Source: Strongylocentrotus purpuratus
Lineage: Eukaryota; Echinodermata; Echinoidea; Camarodonta; Strongylocentrotidae
Length of the DNA stretch: 64,000 nucleotides
Direction: 5' to 3'
NCBI RefSeq assembly: GCF_000002235.5
Contig: NW_022145607.1
Location: 1,758,001 to 1,822,000, forward strand
Positions 42,893 through 52,716 of this stretch are shown here, in pieces. The position numbers were made by a program, and so were the translations under genes. Position 1 is the first letter of the stretch. Each line of letters begins with the position of its first letter. Below the pieces are notes generated by a model. That model ran no database searches. It was given only the letters and a program-made list of their open reading frames with translations, and was not told the origin of the DNA.

Positions 42893-43165
42893 CGGGGGTT
42901 AGTTGTCCTCGGGGGGTAACTATCCTCGGGGGTAGTCGTCCTCAGGGGAAAGTCTCCGGGGGGTAATTTTCAAGGGGGTAATTGTTCTTGGAGGGTAGTT
43001 GTCCTCGGGGGGGGGGGTAATTTCCCAAGGGGTAATTGTCCTTGGGGGGTCATTCTCCGGGGGTATTTTTCCGGGGGTAATTGTCTTTGGGGGGGGGGGT
43101 AGTTTTCCCGGGGTTAAATTTCCGGGGGGGGGGGTGATCGCCCAGGGGCTAATTGTCCTAGAACA
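42893..43165 (+). repeat. G-run minisatellite, locus 4
   Basis: The longest array: about thirteen units alternating 'gggggtaattgtcc', 'gggggtagttgtcctc', 'ggggtattttt' and 'ccgggggtaa' words with expanded G runs. It ends in 'aattgtcctagaacagtttg', the same junction to family R as locus 2. Confidence 0.88.
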
Positions 43166-43167
43166 GT

Positions 43168-43238
43168 TTGCAAGTCTGTATCTTATATCATCTGATTTTT
43201 TTTTACAGATGATTAGATAATGTTTTACCACATTAAAG
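43168..43238 (+). repeat. Family R composite repeat, copy 4, first part
   Basis: Matches 38,873-38,960 and stops at 'gttgagttgcgt', where the GCGTA-rich insert begins. Confidence 0.75.
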
Positions 43239-43830
43239 TGTTGAGTTGCGTGGTGTTGCGTATCAAGAACGCCGAAATTAGGCTGTCCATTCATAACACA
43301 AATGTTGCTTTGGCGTTCATACCTGCGTTGGTGATGCGTAGGCTGGCGTACGGTTAGGTACCCTGTGCATAAGCACCGCGTACCTAAGGCGTATGCAATC
43401 GTCGTACCTACGCGTATGCCTATACGATTGCGTATAGCAGGCGTAGGGTTGCGTACGTTTACGTAGGCCTGGCGTAACGTGTACGTAGGTTTGCTTACGG
43501 GTTCGCACAATTTTGTGTGCGCAAATAGGATCTACGACGCCTTATACGCTTTTACTGCTTCGTCGGACTGGTGTAGGGTAGCTTACTATTGCGTAGGCAT
43601 GGAGTACAGTAGCGTAGTGGTGCGTAGACTTGCGTAGGAAATGTGTAAGTTTTGCATCTAGTGTCTATACGCCGAAAGTACGCGAACAAAATTAAACATG
43701 TTTAATTTTTTGCGTCCATCTCGTGTAGGCCTACCCCTTTGCGTCCCTCAGCGTCTAGCTACGTAGGCCAGCGTAGGGCAGCGTACACTCGTCGTAGAGT
43801 CGGTACGCAACACTACGCCACTATACGTTT
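43239..43830. mobile_element. GCGTA-rich insert with inverted ends
   Basis: Absent from the sister family R copy at 38,958. The left end has GTGGTGTTGCGTATC. The right end has GGTACGCAACACTACGCC, an inverted match of about 15 bp. The interior is saturated with 'gcgta', 'tacgc' and 'acgta' words (for example 'ggcgtagggttgcgtacg') in an otherwise AT-rich region. One minus-strand frame across it is a by-product. No transposase. Confidence 0.65.
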
Positions 43831-43831
43831 G

Positions 43832-44126
43832 GCCCGGTGTGGAAGGAGCTTAAGCTGAAGTAATAGATATGTATTGAAATATGTGCTTACATAGCCATGA
43901 CGATGAGTTTATTTTTTTCTGTGAAAGGTTTCGTTTTGGCAGGAAGCTGTAACCGCTTCCTGGTTTCGGGTGCGCGAAGAAATAATACACACACACACAC
44001 ACACACACACAGATACTCTAAACAACCTCTCTGTACTAAGTAGATTAATGCACCGCTGTGCTTTTATTATCTAAGTCATTGTATCTTGTTCGCTGATTTT
44101 ACATGGGACTCGGATCATGGATAATG
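43832..44126 (+). repeat. Family R composite repeat, copy 4, second part
   Basis: Matches 38,961-39,247. It breaks after 'cggatcatggataat' where the DIRS-containing insertion starts, and resumes at 51,681 with 'aacatatttctgcaaacg'. Confidence 0.8.
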
Positions 44127-44451
44127 TATAGATTAAACGAGAACTTACCTAAGTTTGAAGTTTGATCTTCATTTTATGAAGTAACGTAGAGTCTAGGGAT
44201 TATGTGAGATACGAGCTGCGCGTGCGTCAATCAGTCTTGAAAAACTAGTGAGGCCAGAGTGAAACTATATGATTAAACAGAGATTCTGTCGATCCTGCCC
44301 CTCATCCAGAATAATGTAATACGCCTTCAGTTGGTTTAATTCTCGAAGCAACGGGAGGGTGGGTAGGGCACATAATCCCTAGACTCTCCGTTACTTCATA
44401 AAATGAAGATCAAACTTCAAACTTAGGTAAGTTCTCGTTTAATCTATACAT
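44127..44451. mobile_element. Short palindromic element with DIRS-like terminal sequence
   Basis: GTATAGATTAAACGAGAACT at the left and its inverse at the right end, with arms of about 85 bp that include 'gaagtttgatcttcatttta' and 'agtctagggattatgtg'. Next to the left arm, 'gagatacgagctgcgcgtgc' and 'caatcagt' match the right terminal repeat of the DIRS element at 51,600-51,640. It has no coding capacity and may be a miniature derived from related termini. Confidence 0.6.
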
Positions 44452-44831
44452 TTTATCTCGTAACTCCAAGTTACGGGATTCTGTGAGATATTGAAAGCCA
44501 CTCTGGATTCACTAGTAAACATATACTCATATATGAAAGAAGATAGAATAGGTCAACAATTTTAATATATACATGTGCTTCTGCACGGATTGACATTTGC
44601 CAGGAAGAAAAACATGATTTCTTCTAGAAAACAGAACATTTCATTTAGAAAACTGCACCAGTGTGTATGAACATAAAATACTTGCCAGTGTGAAAAGACG
44701 GGCACTCGGAAAAACTAGCCCGTTTCTGTAAACATATCAAAAAAGCATGAAAACGAAAACTTGACCACTTTGGCCTACCAGTAATGAATCTTAGAAAATG
44801 GAATTTCATGCTAGAAAGGTAGACTTAATCA

Positions 44832-45471
44832 GGCTTATGCCATTAGGGTGGGTAGCGTCGCGTCGCGGCGCGTTGACTTGAACGCGACCATTCGTCCAAA
44901 GCCCCCCCGGTTTGACCGAAAGGGTGCGTTGGGAGTGTCGCGTCGCGTCGCCTTAACTTGAACGCTACCAATCGTCCAAAGCCCCCCCCCCCCCGGTATG
45001 GCCGAAAGGGTGTGTTAAAATATTTAAAAAGTATTTAAAAAATAATAAACAAGGGTATCGTATCGAACAAGAAATAAACAACGTTTGAATTATATTTGGC
45101 ATCTGTCGCCAATGTTTTAGGTTTGTTGGCGGGATTAATCGCAACTGTTCCCTTCTTTTTACCCTTTTCTTTTCCTTTTCCTCTTTTTTTTTCCCTTTTA
45201 GCTCTCCTCTTTACCTTTCCCTTCCCCCATTTTTTGTGGGGAGGGGGGAGGGGGGTGCCCCTTCTTTTCTTTTCTTCTTCCTATTTTTTCCTTCCCTTTC
45301 TCTCCTCTTTTTCTTTCCCTTTCCTTCCTTCTCTCTTATTTTTTGATGGGGGGGGGGGGTAACAGCTGGGAGGCAAGGCCCTTTCGGATCCCCGATCTCC
45401 TTTCCCCCCTTTTTTCTAATCGTAGCTGATCTCCCCTACTTTTCTTTTTTCCTTCCCTCTCTCCCTCTCTC

Positions 45472-45511
<40 letters not shown>

Positions 45512-47035
45512 TTCCCCTTTAATATCTTTTCTCTACTTCTTTTCCTTCTCTCTTTCTCACTTTGAATTCATGTTTTCTTGAGGTACATATTCCCCTTTTC
45601 CTTCGTATTTTTGCTTTTGTTTAACATTTGGTACAAAATTTAAGATAATCATGTGACATAATACGTGTACTTATAATTATGTAAATGATACAGCAATGTA
45701 TATCCATGAGTTCTGCTGTTTTAAAAGATGAAAATTAGCTGTTCCTACTTCCTGCCTCAATATCTTGTCTACATTATATTAAGTTGAGTTGTGTTCATGC
45801 AAGAAGTTGTATTGGTGTTCTTTTTTAATTGTTGTGTTTACTTTACTTTATTTCTTTGATTGCCATCAAAGTTCTTACCGAGCTGGCCTTGCCCCCCCCC
45901 CCCCGCACAAAAGAGATACATAGAGAGAGAAGGAAAAGAAGAGAAAGGGAAAGAAAGAAGAAGAAAAAAGGGGGGAAAGGAGATCGGGGGGGGCAAAAGG
46001 GCCTTGCCTCCCCCCCCCCCCCATCAAAAAATAAGAGAGAAGGAAGGAAAGGGAAAGAAAAAGAGGAGAGAAAGGGAAGGAAAAAATAGGAAGAAGAAAA
46101 GAAAAGAAGGGGAGAACAGTTGCGATTAATCCCGCCAACAACTTGTGGATCGGGGGGGGGGGGTGGGCGGCGAAAGTCCCTTTCCCCAGCAAACCTAAAA
46201 CAGAGAGAAGGAAGGAAAAGAAAAAATAGGAGAGAAAAGTAAAGAAAAAGGAAAGGTAGGAGAGATCAGCTACGATAAGAAAAAAAGGGGGGGGGAAATG
46301 AGATCGGGGGGGGGCGAAAGGGCCTTGCCTCCCAGCTGTTACCCCCCCCCCCCCCCCCCCCCCATCAAAAAATAAGAGAGAAGGAAGGAAAGGGAAAGAA
46401 AAGAGGAGAGAAAGGGAAGGAAAAAAGAAAAGTAGGGGAGATAGCTACGATTAGAAAAAAGGGGGAAAGGAGATCGGGGGTCCGAAAGGGCCTTGCCTCC
46501 CAGCTGTTACCCCCCCCCCCCCATCAAAAAATAAGAGAGAAGGAAGGAAAGGGAAAGAAAAAGAGGAGAGAAAGGGAAGGAAAAAATAGGAAGAAGAAAA
46601 GAAAAGAAGGGGCACCCCCCCCCCCCCTCCCCACAAAAAATGGGGGAAGGGAAAGGTAAAGAGGAGAGCTAAAAGGGAACAAAAAAGAGGAAAAGGAAAA
46701 GAAAAGGGTAAAAAGAAGGGAACAGTTTCGATTAATCCCGCCAATAAACCTAAAACATTGGCGACAGATGCCAAATATAATTCAAACGTTGTTTATTTCT
46801 TATTCGATACGATACCCTTGTTTATTATTTTTTAAATACTTTTTAAATATTTTAACACACCCTTTCGGCCATACCGGGGGGGCTTTGGACGATTGGCAGC
46901 GTTCAAGTTAAGGCGACGCGACGCGACACTCCCAACGCACCCTTTCGGTCAAACCGGGGGGGCTTTGGACGAATGGTCGCGTTAAAGTCAACGCGCCGCG
47001 ACGCGACGCTACCCACCCTAATGGCATAAGCCACT
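44832..47035. mobile_element. 2.2 kb element with ~640-bp terminal inverted repeats
   Basis: The left arm opens 'ggcttatgccattagggtgg', the right arm closes with its inverse at 47,032. The arms correspond almost base for base through 'gacgcgacgc' words, the 'aaataataaacaagggtatc' segment, 'tggcatctgtcgccaatg' and a polypyrimidine unit to about 45,470 and 46,400. The centre holds unique DNA (45,540-45,890) and further polypurine units like those at 24 kb. It sits inside the DIRS element, and frames across it are low-complexity. Confidence 0.8.
45085..46790. repeat. Polypyrimidine/polypurine unit array inside the palindrome
   Basis: At least four units bearing 'gttggcgggattaatcgcaa' or its inverse and 'gggaggcaaggccctttcgg'. 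They are oriented C/T-rich on the left and G/A-rich on the right, making a large mirror/inverted structure. Confidence 0.75.
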
Positions 47036-47199
47036 TAATCAAGTATTGGTTGCATAAATTGGCCCAATCTGAGGCCCAAATTTGTTTATCCGGATTCTAA
47101 TCCATGCTCAATGAACGACAAAGTCAAGCTTCCAATACAGCCCTTTGGAAACTGTCAACATGTTTGTACATTAGAGGCTTGTTATAGTAAGTACAAATG

Positions 47200-47990
47200 T
47201 GTTCTCTGATGGCCATCCGGCCATCAACATAATATCACAGATGGGCACATGTCTCGCTTCGGCTGCGGACGTTGAAGCTTCAAATCCTGAACGCGACAAA
47301 ACCTCTCTTGCCCAACGGGAATCGTTTCTATACTGCACAGTGAGGTCTCTTGTAACTTTTGAAGAGGCGTTTTTCTTCTCCCCGAAGCGATCCTGTCTTT
47401 GTCAAATACAGCCTTAAAGTCTGTACTACACAAAGTCGCTTGTTAAGCGGGTATTCCTTCAAATCTCTTACAGAATCTTGCACTACCTTCTTGCAAGCTT
47501 AGTTGTCTGTTCTCAAGAGGTAAAGCGTCTATTCGCGCTGTGCTGATAACAAAAGTATCAGCATACAGGATTTTAATTTAAACACTTCCCCCATGAACCT
47601 TGCCACCTTATGGTTGTCCTTTAATGATTGCCCTCCTTGAAAAAGAGCATAGCTACCAATATCACAATTTTAGCTGTGTTTATAGCATTATATCCAATTC
47701 CTCTCTCCATCACATTTGTTCAGAAAATCTAACACCTCACCGACATGCGTCTGCAACGGATCAGTCGACCGTCTGTGACAAAGGTAAATACATCGCCTAA
47801 TGTAGGAGATGTACTGTTTTCTGTTAGATTGCCTCCAGGATTGAGCTGATTCCGGAATGCCTCTTGCTTGTATCGATTTCATGATAATCTGCAAGCAAGC
47901 AAGACCAGTTTGTTGCATAGGGGGTGAATTCTCCCAGTTTCTGTTTGGATTAATGTATGCGCACTCTGTGGCAAACAGTAGACACATCAA
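47200..47990 (-). pseudogene. DIRS tyrosine recombinase, decayed
   Basis: 47,990-47,688 reads GIPESAQSWRQSNRKQYISY, then IRRCIYLCHRRSTDPLQTHV and GEVLDFLNKC. This is the SAM-like core-binding domain of DIRS recombinases (W---S-KQY-SY-R-W--FC, then V--VL-FL). A frameshifted continuation gives GYNAINTAKIVILVAML, matching G-SY-AINTARSAL. Beyond 47,600 stops are frequent, and I could not find the catalytic R-HxxR-Y residues, so the catalytic domain is lost or unreadable. Confidence 0.65.
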
Positions 47991-47999
47991 TTAATAATT

Positions 48000-48900
48000 G
48001 TAATAACCTTGGGAATCATGACATTTGACGCGAATTTTTGGGACGATCAATATCCCAGAACAGAACAGAGGGAAAGCATAAAACTAAAGTTCCCCTTAAT
48101 ATAGCGTGAATGCATTAATGAATGGCTAGTGTCTCTGGATCTGGTTGCCATGATACATAGTCTGGTAGCTGGGTATTGAACCTGGATGCAAAGAGGTCAA
48201 TCTTCAGATTACCCATCAAGCTACATTACTCCTTAAACACTTTTGGGTTTAACATCCATTCAGTTTCATCGCTGAAGTTTCTGGGACCTTTTGTCTGCAA
48301 TGTCATTTTCTACACCAGGCAAGTGGGCTGCTGTGGCCCATATATCCCTTTCTATACACCATTGCCATAATACATGAGCAAGTTCATCATATTATACAGA
48401 TTTGATACCGCCCATTGCATTAATGTAACCGACTGTCGTGGTGTTATCTAACCTCATGAGAACATGGATGCCACTCTTGCCCTTACAAAAGGCCTTCATT
48501 GTAAAGAAGGATGCAAGTAACTCTATATTTTTATATTGTTCCAACTGGCGAGGGGCTCTGAATGTTTCCATCGACCTCCACACTAGGCTTTACCATCCGT
48601 GCACCCTCATCCAGAACCACTATAGCATCACTGCTCAACTCAACATCTCGTTTCCTTTATCCCAAATGTTTAATTGGTGACTAAAATGTTTTCCACGCAC
48701 CAATGCAATTCTTCCGTTGCTGTGTCTGTGAGTGTCAACTTAGCATCATAATTGCCCTTATGTGCTTTCAGGTTAAAGATTTTGTCTCTTGCGAATGCTC
48801 TGTAGTGCAATTTTCCTTGCTCACAAGCAGGAAGAGTTGCTACAACTTTCCCGATAAAACAAACCAGCTGTCTTGCAGTGACTTTGCTTGTTCTGAGCAA
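48000..48900 (-). pseudogene. DIRS RNase H and C-terminal module
   Basis: 48,900-48,670 contains TARQLVCFIGKVVATLPACE. 48,583-48,392 has NIELLASFFTMKAFC, then HVLMRLDNTTTVGYINAMGG (the DNTT catalytic region typical of DIRS RNase H). 48,390-48,020 continues ATAAHLPGVENDIADK, NEWMLNPKVFKE, and after a stop IDLFASRFNTQLPDYVSWQP, the characteristic DIRS LFASR-N-QLP-Y-SW-PDP block. Several stops and shifts make it inactive. Confidence 0.8.
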
Positions 48901-48919
48901 CTTGACCGCAACTCTCTAA

Positions 48920-49570
48920 TCTCAGCTACTTTCCTCTCTGTCGGTATGACAGTCATTGTACGTATCCGAGTTTATATCAAAACCCAATAAACCGAGTTGC
49001 TGGCTAGGTTCAAATTTGGATTTTTGAGGGTGAATAACAATCCTCAAATTCGTCAGTATTTCTATTGTGCCATGCACCGCATGCACTACTTGATCATTAG
49101 ACTCTGCTTTTATAAGTATCATAAATATGTCGTCAATGTAGGAGATAATAGGGACTTTTAGATTTGCGTGGACTGATACGTGTGACTTCCATTCAAGGCA
49201 GTGCATTAAAAGGACGTCGATCGTAGCATAGACCTATTGTCTTCGTGCGAATCTAAAAGTCCCTAATAACATATGCCCCCTGCTCCTGAGCACATGCAGT
49301 TAAAGGCACTTTAAGCATTTTCGTGAACATCCTGGACCCTGGTGAAAGCACGTTAGGTAGCGCTCTGAATTGAAACAAGTTTTATTTTCCAATGGAAAAC
49401 GCAAGAATTTTCTGCCCCTGGTATATATGGAGATATACTAGTATGCATCCTTTAAGTTAAGTGATGCCATGAAACATTCTTTGGTTAACAATTGGACCAC
49501 AAATGTGTCCATTTTGAAGTGGTGGAAATTCAAGTGATTATTCAATTCTGATAAGATGAGAATCATTCTC
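48920..49570 (-). pseudogene. DIRS reverse transcriptase
   Basis: Minus-strand reading gives HFKMDTFVVQLLTKECFMAS, then LNLKDAY (first catalytic Asp) followed by a stop where Tyr is expected, GRKFLRFPLENKTCF, GPGCSRKCLK, and after a shift HANLKVPIISYIDDIFMILI with the YIDD catalytic pair. The end reads PQKSKFEPSQQLGLLGFDIN (the K-F-P-Q---FLGF block). This order and wording is diagnostic of DIRS rather than LTR or LINE RT. Broken by at least one stop and two frame changes. Confidence 0.78.
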
Positions 49571-50327
49571 AATCTTCCGGCTGTTTACTCCCTTGTGAAA
49601 ATATTGGAAATAAACTCGCCAGATATGGGGTCACAACTTTCAACTTGTATCCCCTGACCATGTTAAATTTTGATAAGATGAGAAACCTTCTCAATCTTTC
49701 GGCTTTTTACTCTTTTGTGAAAATATTGGAAATAAATCCGCCGGGTATGTGGTCACATCTTTCAACTTTTTTCCCTTGACCATGTTCAAGATATTTCTAT
49801 CAGCAGTTAGTTCTTTTCATTGGCTCGAATGCAAATTTATTTGGCCTCCTTTGAAAAGGTTACAATTCAGAGGGGTACTCAGTGGACAATCATTCCTCAT
49901 CTCATCATCTGTCTTAATTACTTCGGATTCTAGTAAAGGACCCTGGACAGGGTGGCTGGTGCATTGACACCTCTCTGTTTATTCTGACCTCTCATGATTG
50001 TACCATCCTCTTCCTTTGCACCACGGATAGAATCCACGCCCTCTGTTCCGCATATTATCTAAAAAAGAGGGCGCCGAAAGAGAGTTTTGATTCTTCCCGG
50101 CCTCTCCCGGGATAGGCTGGCCTGATGAGGTTACCTGCATTATTATGGAGCATATCGCTGCTCTTTAACTTTAAGGCTCCCCATTAACGTAACAGACACT
50201 GCGTTATGACATGTCTTTGACAACCTTACCAAGACCCTCACCAAAGAGTTGCTGTGTTACCTTGACTTCAGGGCGACACAATATTATGGTTGATATCTCG
50301 GATTCAGTTCAGGCCTTATACTCTCTC
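49571..50327 (-). other. Disrupted spacer between DIRS gag and RT
   Basis: No clear reading. 49,560-49,640 and 49,670-49,745 form a short tandem repeat ('ttttgataagatgagaa', then 'tttactc-ttgtgaaaatat', shared by both). Likely decayed DIRS sequence. Confidence 0.45.
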
Positions 50328-51357
50328 TTAGTCTCTTCTATACATGTTCACCTCATAATTTGCATGTGGCAGCAATGCCAAGGCCTCTTCCTGTTCTGGG
50401 GAAGACTTTTCTTTCATAAGGTTCGTAACTGCTATTAAACCTTTAATTAGAGGCTTTTGGAGTTGTTGCAGTCTCAATTCTCTTGATTTTGTTTTCGCAG
50501 GGATATTATCCCAAATCGAAGGGTTTACCTTGGGTACTACCAGGTTGGGGATGTTGTTTGGTGGAACAAACTTGTCCATAAGAGTAGCCATGTTTTCCAT
50601 GCCCAGCCGTTCTGATAGCATGTTTAGGCTGTGTATCAGCTCGTCATTTGCATCAGGCCCCAAAGGGGCTTGTGTCTGAAAACGGCCTACAAAGCCCTTG
50701 GCCAATATTGGGCTAACAACATCCCTGCATGCCTTGTTGCCAAGTCTGTTTCTAAGTACATGGTCAAATTCTTCAACTTGGTATCGGGTAGACGGAAGGG
50801 AAAAACAATTCCATCATCCTCATGTTCGTAAGGGTATTCAATTCCTCCATATACTAATTATATGCTTATTGTTGTACCACTTGGGCATCTCCAGATCTTG
50901 TAACAGCGTCATATGTCTCCCAACTGTACTATATCACTGGACATTTTCTCACAGAGCTTTTCCAACATTAAATTCTGTTTCTCAAGTGTTTTTTTTCCAG
51001 ATTTTGGAATCTCATATGACTCATTCACCTCCTTCATGTCATTTGGCTTTGCCTTTCCATGTTTTGTTTTACAAGTCGAAACGGCCTTCTGCTTAGCCTA
51101 ATTATAGGCTTAGGCTTATTTGGAATGGTCTTCTGAGACTGAGAGTGATATTCGATGACCTTATCTCTGGCACTCTCACCCGACCTACTAGTATTTGTTA
51201 ATTTTGGTATAACAAAACTGACTCGCTTCTGAACATCGCTAGCCGTGCCAGCGAATAGCACTCCATTACCAGCCCTGCTGGGATTCAGAGCATTCACTAT
51301 CCTGCTTCCGGGGAGTTTAGCCCGTACCGCCGTGCGGATGGACTCCGGTGAGAACAA
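50328..51357 (-). pseudogene. DIRS gag-like region
   Basis: 51,357-51,034 (SIRTAVRAKLPGSRIVNALN, then RSGESARDKVIEYHSQSQK) and 50,705-50,328 (GFVGRFQTQAPLGPDANDEL, then PKVNPSIWDNIPAKTKSREL and RLQQLQKPLIKGLIAVTNLM) are separated by a disrupted stretch. The I-W---P---K--D--LQ-LQ--L--A-----L pattern is that of DIRS gag proteins. Position upstream of RT in the same orientation supports this. Confidence 0.6.
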
Positions 51358-51680
51358 CTCACCGCTCGCTGCCTGATTTTAGGCGCCTTTTCTCGTGGGC
51401 CCTCACCGGGGGCCCTCATCACTAACAAAATCAGTCATAACAGGCACTAACAGAACTATCAAACTAGAATAACCGGCTCAGAAGCTGGTGTTGTTAATAG
51501 TAATTCGAATACAGTTACACGTACCTCCTGTAGAGCGTGAAATTTCGAATAATGTGAAATTTTAACTGATAAAAAATGGCCGCCCGTGGTCAGCCAACAC
51601 ACGCACTAGGCTCACTGATTGGTGCACGCGCAGCTCGTATCTCACAGAATCCCGTAACTTGGAGTTACGAGGAAAAAAAA

Positions 51681-51857
51681 AACATATTTCTGCAAACGCA
51701 ATCTGTATTGAGAATAATTTCTTGGGCGAATGCACTGCGTGTTTCGAACTGTAAGTGCCAATACCGGATTAGCCATTATTATGAACATCACCCCTCAGAC
51801 CTGTTTCTGATCGTGCGCAAAACAAGTATTTCAACCTCATTATGTTTCTTCGTTCGT
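51681..51857 (+). repeat. Family R composite repeat, copy 4, third part
   Basis: Resumes exactly where the family R copy broke at 44,126 and runs to 'tcaacctcattatgtttctt', matching 39,252-39,421. It is followed by a (CGTT)n tract and the next LINE insertion. Confidence 0.8.
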
Positions 51858-52716
51858 TCGTTCGTTCGTGCAAAGAATATCAGGGAGTACATCATCTAGA
51901 TAGGAAGATCCTTATTGAGCCAACAGATCGTCTCATCATCGAGCTCACGAAGTCCGGAAGCGCCGTGGGGGGATTTGTAGATCGGACAATCATCAATGAC
52001 ATGATCCATAGTTTGGATCTCTCCACAGGCGCAGTTTGGTGATGATTCAGCTCCAATTTTATGTAGGAAATATTGTGTGCGGCCAACTCCAGTTCTGACA
52101 CGGTTTAGGTTGACCCAGGCTTTTCTTGGGAGGTCGCTGCCACTTGGTTTTGCACAGGGCTTTGGGATGAACTCCTTCAGGTTGGTAGTGGACGAATTCC
52201 ACTGGTCTGACCAGCGTTTTGTTATCCAAGTGGCTAAGGTGGAGGGGGGGTTCTCAGGCCGCAGCTCAGCAGCCTGTGTTGCAAAGTGTCTTCTAGGGAG
52301 ACGCTGTCCTTCAAAGGCAGAGGGGGCAGGAACAAGGCATTTATCTCTGTCATGCTTTTGGGCAAGCTTAGCATACTGCGCATCTCGTCTGAGCTGAGCT
52401 GGTGGTATGCCAGATAATATTGGCAGGTTGCTGACTGGTGTTGCAGTGAGTGTTCCGCTGATTAGTCTCATAGCGTCATTGAGGACAACATCAACCTTGT
52501 GTACATGGGTGCTGTGGCTCCATGCAGGTGCAGCATACTCGGCAGTGGAGAAGGCAAGAGCTAGAGTGGAGGTGCGAAGGGTGGTGAAATTAGCTCCCCA
52601 TCCGGTCCCTGCAAGCTTCTTTAGGAGAGACACTCTGGCTTGGGTCTTTTGAGCTGTGGCTTTGGCATGCTCGTGGAAGGTGAGGCTTCGGTCAAGAGTG
52701 ACACCTAGGTACTTTC
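51858..52716 (-). pseudogene. LINE ORF2 C-terminal fragment with zinc-knuckle-like end
   Basis: Minus-strand reading from 52,714: KYLGVTLDRSLTFHEHAKAT, then SLLKKLAGTGWGANFTTLRT, FSTAEYAAPAWSHSTHVHKV, LISGTLTATPVSNLPILSGI and PPAQLRRDA. A long C-terminal region ends NCACGEIQTMDHVIDDCP, a CxC-x8-H-x4-C knuckle. The PTPV--LP-L-GI-PP-LRR block is typical of Jockey/I-like ORF2 proteins. The 245-codon frame is open. It is 5'-truncated before the RT core and has a (CGAA)n-like tail at 51,858-51,872. It sits inside family R, which resumes at 'cacgttcaagaacaaacc'. Confidence 0.82.

Larger units (their letters stand above)
44452..51680 (-). mobile_element. DIRS-type (tyrosine recombinase) retrotransposon, interrupted
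   Basis: Inverted terminal repeats: 'tctcgtaactccaagttacg' with 'ggattctgtgagata' at 44,457-44,491 and its inverse at 51,637-51,672. Coding sequence on the minus strand runs gag-like (51,357-50,328), RT (about 49,560-48,930), RNase H plus DIRS C-terminal module (48,900-48,000), then the recombinase N-terminal part (47,990-47,600). The flanking family R sequence ('ggataat' to 'aacatatttc') is rejoined without a target duplication, as expected for tyrosine-recombinase integration. A 2.2 kb palindromic element interrupts it at 44,832-47,035. Confidence 0.8.

Noticed and set aside
30367..43165. Regularly spaced short repeats as a CRISPR array
   Set aside because: Units are contiguous and degenerate, with no constant repeat and unique spacer pattern, and the genome is eukaryotic.
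42920..43510. 196-codon minus-strand frame across minisatellite and GCGTA insert
   Set aside because: It crosses two unrelated repeats whose junction is a transposon boundary, so it cannot be an ancestral gene.
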